Assembly: GCF_031624495.1 (NCBI RefSeq)
Contig: NZ_JAMQOP010000002.1
Location: forward strand, 1-64,000
Direction of reading: 5' to 3'
Source: Halogeometricum sp. S1BR25-6
GTDB lineage: Archaea; Halobacteriota; Halobacteria; Halobacteriales; Haloferacaceae
Length of the DNA: 64,000 nucleotides
Shown here in pieces: positions 25,254 to 32,466 of this stretch. A program made the position numbers and the translations under genes. Below the pieces are notes generated by a model, which did no database searches, was not told the origin of the DNA, and was given only the letters and a program-made list of their open reading frames with translations. How positions within the stretch are numbered: position 1 is the first letter of the stretch; each line of letters begins with the position of its first letter.

Positions 25254-26444
25254 TCAGAAGACCGCCTGCCTCACCGAGTCGAGCGCCGACCGGAGCGCAT
25301 CGGACTCACCCTCGGCGACAGTCGCCGCCTCGCGGAGGGCGCGGGGGGTCCCGAGGAGGAGGACGTCGTGACCGGCGGCCCCCGATACCGTCGTCCCCCG
25401 CGCGAGCGTCGCTCCCGCGTCGCCCGCCGCCGCGGCCAGCGTCCGCACGTCCTCGTCGGCGAGGCCGTCGAGTTCGAAGACCCGGACGACGGACTCCTCG
25501 GCGACGGACGCCGGCGCCTCGACGCCGAGGCGGTCGAGGTGGCGTTCGGCCTCCCGAGGCGTCGTCACGTCGAGTTCCTCGACGCTCACGTCGCCGTCGC
25601 CGGGGTCGGAGGAATCCTCGCGGGTCCGCGTCCGCCGCCGGGCGAACTCCTTCCCGACGAGCGCCGCGTCCCGCGTCTCCGCCACGTCGTGGGTCCGAAT
25701 CACGTGCGCGCCGCGTTCGACGGCCATCGAGGTGGCCGCCAGCGAGACGGGCAGGGCGTCCTCGGTGTCGCGTCCGGCCACCTCGCGGAGGAAGTTCTTC
25801 CGGTTGATGGAGACGAGTATCGGCCGACCGTACCCGCGGAACTCGCGGAGGCGGCGGAACGTCTCCCGGTCGTGTTCGAGCGTCTTCGCCTCGGACCACC
25901 CGCCGAACGCCGGGTCGACGATGGTTTTGTCGGTGAAGCCGTTCCGCGCGAGAGCGTCGTAAATGTCGTCCACCTCCTCGACGGCGCCGGGCCGTTCGAG
26001 GTCCGGCGGCGACGCCATCTTGGCGACGGCGGCGTCGTGGTCCTCGCAGACGACGGGCATCTCCGGGTCGGCGAAGCCGCAGATGTCGTTCACCATGTCG
26101 AACCCCCGCGAGAGCGCCTCGTCGGCCACCTCGTGGTAGCGCGTCTCGATGGAGAACACGGCGTCGCCGGAGACGCTCTCCATCGCCTCGACTGCGGTGT
26201 CGAGTCGGTCGAGTTCCTCCTCGGCCGACAGCACCTCGAAGCGTTTGTTCGCCGACTCCAGACCCACGTCGACGATGTCGGCGCCCTCGCCGACGAGGGC
26301 GTCGTCGACGTACTCGGCCGCCTCGCCCGGGTCGTCGAACACGCTCGGGGAGTACGGCGACTCCTTCGAGATGTTCAGGACGCCCATGATTCGCGGCGGT
26401 CGGTCGTCACCGATTTCCAGTCCGGCCGCGTCGACGGTCTGCAT
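25254..26444 (-). CDS. folP: Dihydropteroate synthase with extra C-terminal domain
   Basis: Joins dihydropterin pyrophosphate to p-aminobenzoate (or an analogue). Of 396 residues, ~19-275 form the DHPS TIM barrel: PRIMGVLNISKESPYSPSVF (archaeal variant of the pterin-binding entry motif), ADIVDVGLESANKRFE, FDMVNDICGF, VSINRKNFLREV and HVIRTHDVAETRDA. Residues ~285-396 are an additional domain (RHLDRLGVEAP to SALDSVRQAVF), not present in bacterial FolP. In Haloferax, FolP is known as part of a FolC-FolP fusion; no FolC sequence is attached here. A mptE-like gene lies downstream. Confidence 0.88.
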   Translation of the reverse strand: MQTVDAAGLEIGDDRPPRIMGVLNISKESPYSPSVFDDPGEAAEYVDDALVGEGADIVDVGLESANKRFEVLSAEEELDRLDTAVEAMESVSGDAVFSIETRYHEVADEALSRGFDMVNDICGFADPEMPVVCEDHDAAVAKMASPPDLERPGAVEEVDDIYDALARNGFTDKTIVDPAFGGWSEAKTLEHDRETFRRLREFRGYGRPILVSINRKNFLREVAGRDTEDALPVSLAATSMAVERGAHVIRTHDVAETRDAALVGKEFARRRTRTREDSSDPGDGDVSVEELDVTTPREAERHLDRLGVEAPASVAEESVVRVFELDGLADEDVRTLAAAAGDAGATLARGTTVSGAAGHDVLLLGTPRALREAATVAEGESDALRSALDSVRQAVF

Positions 26445-26559
26445 TGATGGGGACGTAGGATGGGACCGACATATGCGGTCCGGTCTCGGCGGCCCTCGCT
26501 TTCACCCTCGAACGCCGGAGTCACGCTCTTTTTATCCGCGCGCCCGCTACGTTCCGCTC

Positions 26560-27135
26560 ATGGCGAAGGTCAGTATCGGACTCCGCGGATGGCGCTTCGA
26601 CGAGTCGGAGGTGTTCACCGGCGAGGGGGAGTTCCGTCCGCTCGACGAGGTTCCCGAGGACGCCCGGACGCGACTCATCCGACTCACCTACCTACAGTCG
26701 AAACCCTGCGACGCCTGCTACTTAGTCCACGGCGAGGCGGAGAAGCGGCGCTGTAACCCCGCGGCGGTCGTGTACGGCGAACCGATGGAGGAGGTGCTCC
26801 TCTGTCCCGACCACGAGGTGGACTTCTTCTACTGGTACCGCGAGGCCGGCGGGTCGGAGTACCGCGGCGAGGAGACGTTCAGAGACGAGTTCCACGAGTG
26901 GTTCGCCGCCGGCGGTCGCGCCCCCGACGACTACGAGGGGCCCGACCACGTCGACACCGACCCGGACGAACTGCCGACGCCGCCGGACCCGGCCGAACTC
27001 AACCGCCGCCTCAACGAAGGACAGAAGGGCAAGCGCAAGCGCATCGACTTCAAGAAGGGCGAGGTAACGTACGAGGACTGGAACGACGAGGACCAGAACC
27101 GACTCGACTTGGGGCAGGACTACCCCACGAAGTGA
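26560..27135 (+). CDS. Haloarchaeal protein with cysteine cluster, linked to trmJ
   Basis: A 191-residue soluble protein of unknown function. The N-terminal half contains LRGWRFDESEVFTGEGEFRP, a CDACYLVHGE motif and a later Cys (RRCNP, then LLCPDH), giving four cysteines and a histidine that could bind zinc. The C-terminal half is charged and ends KGKRKRIDFKKGEVTYEDWN, with a basic patch suited to RNA binding. A TATA-like CTTTTTATCC is ~28 bases before the ATG, so it is probably leaderless. trmJ starts five bases after its stop, which suggests an RNA-linked role. That is inference from context only. Confidence 0.75.
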   Translation: MAKVSIGLRGWRFDESEVFTGEGEFRPLDEVPEDARTRLIRLTYLQSKPCDACYLVHGEAEKRRCNPAAVVYGEPMEEVLLCPDHEVDFFYWYREAGGSEYRGEETFRDEFHEWFAAGGRAPDDYEGPDHVDTDPDELPTPPDPAELNRRLNEGQKGKRKRIDFKKGEVTYEDWNDEDQNRLDLGQDYPTK

Positions 27136-27140
27136 CGGCG

Positions 27141-27953
27141 ATGCCGCGCAGTCACACCCCCATCGTCGTCGTCGTCGAACCCGAGACGCCCGGAAACGTC
27201 GGCACCATCGCGCGGGCGATGAAGAACTTCGGGCTGACGGACCTCAAACTCGTGAACCCGCCGGAGCTGGAACCCGACGGCGAGGCGTACGGATTCGCCG
27301 GCCACGCTCGCGAGGACGTCCTCCCGAACGCCGAGGAGGTCACCTTCGAGGAGATAGTCGACGCCTACCACACCGTCGGCACGACGGCCATCACGAACGA
27401 GGACAGCCGAAAGCACGTCCGCTACCCGTTCAAGACGCCCGTCGAGGTGCGCGAGAGCTTAGAGACGGTCGACACGAAGACGGCTCTCGTCTTCGGCCGG
27501 GAGGGGCGCGGCCTCAACAACGACGAACTCGCGCGCCTCGACGAGGTGTGTTCCATCCCGGCCAGCGGCGAGTACCCCGTCCTCAACCTCGGACAGGCCG
27601 CGACGGTGCTGTTCTACGAACTCCGTTCGCTGACCGTCGCGGAGACGCAGTTACCCGACGTCGAACGCGACAGGGCCGAGGAGGGGGACATCGAGCGGTT
27701 CTACGACAACTTCGGGTCGTTCCTCGAACGCGTCGAGCACCGCGACCACAAGCGCCCGAAGACGATGCGCATGATGCGCCGCGTCGTCGGCCGCGCTCAC
27801 CCCACGGACCGAGAGATACACACGCTGACGGGCGTGTTCCGCCGCGCCACCGACCGACTGGAGCGGCTGGGCGGGTTCGGCGACAGGGAGGCGGAGGACG
27901 CCACGAAAGCGGTCGGAGAAGTCGGCGACGAGAGCGACGGGGCCGACGGGTAG
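27141..27953 (+). CDS. trmJ: tRNA 2'-O-methyltransferase TrmJ (SPOUT family)
   Basis: A 270-residue SpoU/TrmH-type methyltransferase, most like TrmJ, which methylates the ribose of residue 32 in tRNA anticodon loops using S-adenosylmethionine. The three SPOUT motifs are clear: VVEPETPGNVGTIARAMKNF, TALVFGREGRGLNNDE, and YPVLNLGQAATVLFYELR, forming the trefoil-knot cofactor site. A C-terminal helical region (~180-270, ERVEHRDHKRPKTMRMMRR) is the family's dimer or tRNA-binding extension. It follows the cysteine-cluster gene by five bases and is convergent with the truncated MaoC remnant. Confidence 0.9.
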   Translation: MPRSHTPIVVVVEPETPGNVGTIARAMKNFGLTDLKLVNPPELEPDGEAYGFAGHAREDVLPNAEEVTFEEIVDAYHTVGTTAITNEDSRKHVRYPFKTPVEVRESLETVDTKTALVFGREGRGLNNDELARLDEVCSIPASGEYPVLNLGQAATVLFYELRSLTVAETQLPDVERDRAEEGDIERFYDNFGSFLERVEHRDHKRPKTMRMMRRVVGRAHPTDREIHTLTGVFRRATDRLERLGGFGDREAEDATKAVGEVGDESDGADG

Positions 27954-27954
27954 C

Positions 27955-28260
27955 TTACGCCGCTCCGCTCTCGTCCCCGCTTTCGTCCCCGTTCTCCCCC
28001 TCGGTTCCGTCTTCGCGCCGCGCGAACAGCGTCAGCGCGACCATCGAGCAGACGACCTCCGCGTCCGTCTCACCGTCGTCCCGGTCACCGCCGTCGACTC
28101 CGTTCTCGCCGTCCGCGTCCGCGACGCCTCTAAGAACCTCGATTCGCGTCTTCACGAGACCGCGGTCCGACCGTTCGGCCTCCGTCTCCTCGACCGTCAG
28201 GCGGAGCGAAAGCGTGTCGCCGAGACGCACCGGCCGCCGGTCCCCTCGTCGAACGGACCG
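27955..28260 (-). pseudogene. Truncated MaoC-like dehydratase (C-terminal fragment)
   Basis: The minus strand encodes ~100 residues that look like the second half of a MaoC/hotdog dehydratase: RPVRLGDTLSLRLTVEETEA, then DRGLVKTRIEVL and AEVVCSMVALTLFARR, ending in an acidic tail. The N-terminal half, which should hold the catalytic Asp/His region and the HG motif, is missing. The frame upstream is open but is simply the antisense of the M48 protease gene starting at 28306. So this is probably the 3' remnant of a gene cut short when the protease gene arrived. A short functional protein cannot be excluded. Confidence 0.5.
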
Positions 28261-28305
28261 CCGCCGAACGAACCGTTTTGACGCTCGGTTCCCTACCGGC
28301 CCTCG

Positions 28306-29274
28306 ATGTCCGCCTCCCCCGCCCGCGGCGGTATCCGGCTTCTGATGGTTCTCGTCGGCGTCGTCGTCCTCCTGTTCTACGGCCTGTTGGCGTACGGCAG
28401 TTACGTCGCGCTGGCGACGCTGTGGCGCTTGCGACCCGACCCGACGACGGCCGTCCTCGCCGTCGTCGTCCTCACCGTCGTCTTCGGCTACCTCAGCCTC
28501 CGGGTCGGGACGGCGCGCCTCCTCGCCCAACTCGACGCCCGCGAACTGTCCAGAGCGCGCGTTCCGGGCGCCTACGAGGTGCTCGGCGGCCTCGTCGAAC
28601 GAATGGACGTGGAGGCGCCGCGCCTGATGGTCGTCAGACTGCAGACGCCGAACGCGTTCGCCCTCGACACCGCGGGCCGCGACACCGTCGTCGTCGACGC
28701 CGCCCTGCTTCGTCTCCTCGACCGCGCGGAGTTCGAGGGGCTGTTGGCGCACGAACTGGCGCACCTCGAACGCCGCGACAGCCTCGTTCAGACGCTCGCG
28801 TTCAGCACCGTTCAGACCGTCGTCAGCCTCGCGTACGTCGTCGTCTCGCCCGTCGTGTTCCTCGTCAACGGACTCGCCTTCGCGGCGGCGTGGTTCCGCG
28901 GCGACCCCTCCTCGTGGGGCGAGACGGTCCCCGGACGCGCCCGCCGGCGCCTCGAACAGGGCGTCACCGTGGCGATGGCCGCGGTGACGCTGTTCGCGCG
29001 GGCGCACTCGCGTCGTCGCGAGTACGCCGCCGACGCCCGCGCCGCCGCCGTCACGGGCCGACCGCTCGCCCTCGCGCGCGCACTGGAGAAGATAGAGCGC
29101 GCGGCGACCCCAGAGTTCGGCATCCTCTCGCCGCTGTGGATTCGCGGCGAAGTGGAGTCCGGCGGGGAACGCGCCCTCCGCGACCTGTTCTCGACGCACC
29201 CGCGAACCGAGGACCGCGTCGAGCGACTCCGTCGCCGCGCCGAGGACGACGGGGTACGAATCGGGATTCGTTGA
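28306..29274 (+). CDS. M48 family (HtpX-like) membrane metalloprotease
   Basis: A 322-residue membrane-bound zinc protease likely involved in membrane protein quality control. Membrane segments are at ~10-33, 45-62 and ~165-192. The catalytic HELAH is at residues 149-153 (in GLLAHELAHLERRDS), and the third zinc ligand is the Glu of RRREYAADARAAA. The C-terminal domain ends with the typical STHPRTEDRVERLRR. It matches the HtpX group but is divergent, so I leave the symbol blank. It begins at the point where the neighbouring MaoC-like fragment loses its homology. Confidence 0.88.
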   Translation: MSASPARGGIRLLMVLVGVVVLLFYGLLAYGSYVALATLWRLRPDPTTAVLAVVVLTVVFGYLSLRVGTARLLAQLDARELSRARVPGAYEVLGGLVERMDVEAPRLMVVRLQTPNAFALDTAGRDTVVVDAALLRLLDRAEFEGLLAHELAHLERRDSLVQTLAFSTVQTVVSLAYVVVSPVVFLVNGLAFAAAWFRGDPSSWGETVPGRARRRLEQGVTVAMAAVTLFARAHSRRREYAADARAAAVTGRPLALARALEKIERAATPEFGILSPLWIRGEVESGGERALRDLFSTHPRTEDRVERLRRRAEDDGVRIGIR

Positions 29275-29365
29275 CGCAACGGCGCTGAGAGGGAGAGAGT
29301 GCCCAGACGGACGTCGGAGCGACACCGGTTCGTTGGATTTAACAACCATGGGATACAAACACACG

Positions 29366-29475
29366 CATGGGAAGGCCGGTCGCCCCGGTCTTCTGGCGGG
29401 CTTGTCGGGCCACACAGGCCCAACCAGAACCTGTGCACTAGCTAAGAACCCAAACGCGTGAATACGCTTCCTCGT
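29366..29475 (+). ncRNA. Candidate structured small RNA
   Basis: A TTTAAC box (centre ~29340) predicts a transcript start near 29366. The next ~105 bases can form a closed multi-branch fold. GGAAG (29370-29374) pairs with CTTCC (29467-29471). CCGG/CCGG makes a first hairpin. TTCTGG (29391-29396) pairs with CCAGAA (29424-29429), enclosing GGGCC-ACACA-GGCCC. GCGT-GAAT-ACGC makes a last hairpin. Short ATG frames of 24 and 36 codons also exist here but resemble nothing I know. This is not tRNA, SRP RNA or RNase P RNA as I know them. It could be a trans-acting sRNA or a leader of the MaoC-like gene. Confidence 0.4.
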
Positions 29476-29612
29476 TGATCGTCGGGGAGAAGTCATCGAG
29501 AGTCCGCACGCCCGGCCCGACGCGCCTGCTTTTCCGTTCTGTCCCGACTCGACTGTCCGTAGACGGCGCCCCGGAGACAGGTTCTTCCGCCGGCGGCGAG
29601 TGCGTCCGAACC

Positions 29613-30035
29613 ATGCCTCAGCGTCCGCGCGAGGGAGACACGCACGTCGTCGAGCGGTCGTTCTCGACCGAGGAGGTCCGACGGTTCGCGGCGCTCTCGA
29701 ACGACGACCAACCGAGACACACCGAACCCGACGCGGACGGTAGACTGCTCGTCCACGGCCTCCTGACGGCGACGCTGCCGACCGAAGTAGGCGGCGACCT
29801 CGGCGTGCTCGGTCGCTCGTTCGCGTTCGAGTTTCACCGACCCGTGTACACCGGCGACAGCGTCCGCTGTGAGTGCGTCGTCGAGAGCGTCGAAGAGCGA
29901 GACGACCGGCACGACCTCTCGGTGGACGTGACCTGTACGCGGGAGAACGGAGCGGATGGTGAATCCGGAGACGGCGGCGCCGACGCGGAAGTGGTGATGA
30001 CGGGGACGGTGACCGGACTCGTTCGGAAGCCCTAG
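29613..30035 (+). CDS. MaoC-like hotdog-fold dehydratase
   Basis: A 140-residue single hotdog-domain protein. The catalytic region of MaoC-type (R)-hydratases is recognisable as FAALSNDDQPRHTEPDADGR followed by LLVHGLLTATLPTEV. The second half, FEFHRPVYTGDSVRCECVVE, matches the family's C-terminal strands. Such proteins hydrate trans-enoyl-CoA to (R)-3-hydroxyacyl-CoA, feeding fatty-acid or polyhydroxyalkanoate metabolism, but the exact substrate is open. Its TAG stop overlaps the gatE stop on the other strand through a shared CTAG. The truncated gene at 27955 shows a similar second half and may be a relic paralogue. Confidence 0.82.
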   Translation: MPQRPREGDTHVVERSFSTEEVRRFAALSNDDQPRHTEPDADGRLLVHGLLTATLPTEVGGDLGVLGRSFAFEFHRPVYTGDSVRCECVVESVEERDDRHDLSVDVTCTRENGADGESGDGGADAEVVMTGTVTGLVRKP

Positions 30036-31900
30036 GCGCGCTTCTGTATCTCCTCGCGGAGCACCGAACTGACGACTTCGCCGTCGGCCTTCCCGCGGAG
30101 GGCGCCCATGGCCTCGCCCATCAGCGCCGAGAACGCGCCCATGCCCTGCTCTTCGACCTGCGCGCGGTTGCGCTCGACGACGTCGCTCACGGCGTCGCGC
30201 ACCTCGTCTTCGTCGACGCCGGAGAGGCCCGCCTCCTCGACGGCCGCCTCGGCCGTCAGCGACGGATTCTCCGCGATGGCCGTCAGTACGTCGTTGACGC
30301 CCTCCTTCGCCAACTCGCCGTCCTCGACGAGGTGCATGAGGTCGAGGAGGTGCTCGTCGGAGACGTTCTCAACGGGCACGTCGTCGCGGCGGAGTTCGGT
30401 CAGCGTCGATTCGAGGAGGCCGGCCGCGAACGTCGCGTCGACGCCCTCGTCGGTCGCGCGTTCGAAGAGCGGCATCTTCCGGCCGTAGGCGACCTGTTCG
30501 GCGAGGCCGGCGCCCAGACCGAACTCGGATTGGTAGCGTTCGACCTTCTCGGTGAGCAGTTCGGGCGTCTCGACCTCCAAGGGGTCGAGTTCCACGGGCG
30601 GAACGTCCGTCTCGGGGTACATCCGCGCCGCGCCGGGGAGGGGGCGGAGGTAGCGGGTCGTGCCGTCCTCGTTGGCGCCGCGGGTCTCCTCGGGGACGCC
30701 CGACAGCGCCGTCTCCGCGCGGGCCTGCGCGGCGTCGATGGCGAGTTCGGCCGTCTCCGGGTCGGTGGCGACGATGACGACGGCGTCGTCCTCGCCTGCG
30801 CCGACGGCCTCGCGGAGGGATTCTACCTCCTCGTCGGTGACGCCGTAGGCGGGCAGTTCGTCGGTGTGGAAGATGCCGCCCGCGCCGTGGCGCTTGGCGT
30901 GGTCCGAGAGTTCGGTGCCGAGGCGGCGGTCGGGCTGAATCTCCCGCCCGACGAGGCCGTCGAAGCCGAACAGGGGGACGGCGCGGACGACGCCGCCCGA
31001 GGAGAGGGCGCCGCCGACGACGCCCGAATCAGTGTCTTCGAACACGTCGGTCACGTCGGTCGTCTCGCCGACCGAGGCGTCTCTCGACTCCAGTTCGTCG
31101 CGGATGGCCAGCAGTTCGACCTGCCGGCCGACCTCCTGCCGAACGATGTCGTCGATGGCGTCCAGCGCCTGCACGCCCTTTATCTCCACGCGCGCGCCCT
31201 CGGCGATGGAGACGTTCACGTCCTGCCGGATGGTGCCGAGGCCGCGTTTCACCTTCCCGGTCGAGCGCAGCAACATTCCGATGGTCTCGGCCGCCTCGCG
31301 CGCCTGTTCGGGCGAGGAGATGTCCGGCCGGGTGCCGATTTCGACGAGCGGAATCCCGAGTCGGTCCAGCGAGAACGTGACGCCGTCCTCGCGCTCTTCG
31401 ACCCGCTGTGCGGACTCCTCTTCGAGCATCAGGTCCTCGACGCCGACGGGGCCGTCGCTCGTCTCGATTTCGCCGTCTTGGGCGACCAGGGAGGAGCGCT
31501 GGAAGCCCGAGGTGTTCGAGCCGTCGATGACGAGTTTGCGCATGACGTGCGCTTGGTCCACCGCGTCCATGTCGAGGAGCGAGGCTATCTGCATGACTAC
31601 CTCGCGGGCCTCCCGGTCGAGTCGGTGCGGCGGTTCGTCGTCCTCTTCGACCAGACAGGTGGTGTCGTAGGCGAGGTACTCGAACTCGCGGTCGACGCGG
31701 CTCTCCTCTAAGGCCGCCTCGTCGAGTTCGCCGAGTTCGCTCTTCGTCGGGTGGAGAAACCGGGTGAACGTCCGCTCGGCGTCGTCGGGGTCGCGGATCG
31801 CGGTCGGACACCCGCAGAACAGCTTCGTCGCGGTGTCGAGTTGCTGGTGGATTTCCAGCCCCGCGACGAGTCCGAGGTCCTCGTAGTCGTACGCGCTCAT
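30032..31900 (-). CDS. gatE: Glutamyl-tRNA(Gln) amidotransferase subunit E
   Basis: A 622-residue archaeal amidotransferase subunit. With GatD it turns Glu-tRNA(Gln) into Gln-tRNA(Gln), binding the tRNA and activating the glutamyl end. It starts YDYEDLGLVAGLEIHQQLDT and has IPLVEIGTRPDISSPEQARE and RGLGTIRQDVNVSI in the GatB-like core. The AspRS-type GAD insertion is in the middle (FDGLVGREIQPDRR), then YLRPLPGAARMYPETDVPP and the C-terminal YqeY-like helical tail. Start MSAYDYEDL lies ~28 bases from a CTTTTTACA TATA-like box, so it is leaderless. Length is normal. gatD is not next to it. Confidence 0.94.
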   Translation of the reverse strand: MSAYDYEDLGLVAGLEIHQQLDTATKLFCGCPTAIRDPDDAERTFTRFLHPTKSELGELDEAALEESRVDREFEYLAYDTTCLVEEDDEPPHRLDREAREVVMQIASLLDMDAVDQAHVMRKLVIDGSNTSGFQRSSLVAQDGEIETSDGPVGVEDLMLEEESAQRVEEREDGVTFSLDRLGIPLVEIGTRPDISSPEQAREAAETIGMLLRSTGKVKRGLGTIRQDVNVSIAEGARVEIKGVQALDAIDDIVRQEVGRQVELLAIRDELESRDASVGETTDVTDVFEDTDSGVVGGALSSGGVVRAVPLFGFDGLVGREIQPDRRLGTELSDHAKRHGAGGIFHTDELPAYGVTDEEVESLREAVGAGEDDAVVIVATDPETAELAIDAAQARAETALSGVPEETRGANEDGTTRYLRPLPGAARMYPETDVPPVELDPLEVETPELLTEKVERYQSEFGLGAGLAEQVAYGRKMPLFERATDEGVDATFAAGLLESTLTELRRDDVPVENVSDEHLLDLMHLVEDGELAKEGVNDVLTAIAENPSLTAEAAVEEAGLSGVDEDEVRDAVSDVVERNRAQVEEQGMGAFSALMGEAMGALRGKADGEVVSSVLREEIQKRA

Positions 31901-32127
31901 TGGTAGCCAATGCGAGTGCGGGGTGTAAAAAGGATTCACAACGAACGCCGGCGCCTCGGGTCGGAGGAGAGTCGGGACGAGAGACACGGGGCCGCGGGCG
32001 GAGGCGCTCCTCAGGTCTCAATTAGCGAGCGGGTGCGGCCGACGCCGCATCCGCCGGAAATCGACGCTCCGCGCTCCATCCTCCCGTTTCGGCTCGGGTC
32101 CGGGAGCGGACCCGTTCTGTCCGTCGC

Positions 32128-32292
32128 TTAGACGCGGCGCAAGCCCTGACCGAGACCCGTCGCCTCGTTGCACTCGGGGCACTCGTAGTGCCATCCGTCG
32201 TTCGTCGCTCGCCCCTCCGGGAACGTGGCACCGCACCCTCGACACTCCAACATGTCGCGGCCGTGCTCACGCCGATACTGAAGGCTCGGCAT
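32128..32292 (-). CDS. Small zinc-ribbon protein
   Basis: A 54-residue protein with two knuckles, CRGCG at residues 17-21 and CPEC at 38-41, the spacing of a compact zinc ribbon. It resembles the haloarchaeal small CPxCG-type proteins. The start MPSLQYRRE was chosen; an ATG 27 bases upstream in the same frame is an alternative. Function unknown; such proteins in Haloferax affect motility or stress adaptation in some cases. It is a lone gene upstream of gatE on the same strand with ~230 bases between. Confidence 0.7.
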   Translation of the reverse strand: MPSLQYRREHGRDMLECRGCGATFPEGRATNDGWHYECPECNEATGLGQGLRRV

Positions 32293-32466
32293 GATTGCTA
32301 TTTCTACGGATTCCGGCATCAAAATACCGATTCTGTCCGTCGTTCGTGACTGTTGCGCACGGCTGCGGCGCCGTCGCACGATTACCGAGCGGACGATTCC
32401 GAAAGAAACTATTGAGAGGCGATATCACGGCACATCGACTCCGTGTCGACCCGGCCCGGTGCGCCC

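Noticed and set aside
28306-29496. Long minus-strand continuation (about 400 codons) upstream of the MaoC-like fragment.
   Set aside because: It is antisense to the M48 protease gene and shows no MaoC N-terminal motifs, so it was not accepted as the missing part of the gene.
30332-31711. 459-codon plus-strand frame opposite gatE.
   Set aside because: Shadow of gatE; no recognisable domain, biased composition.
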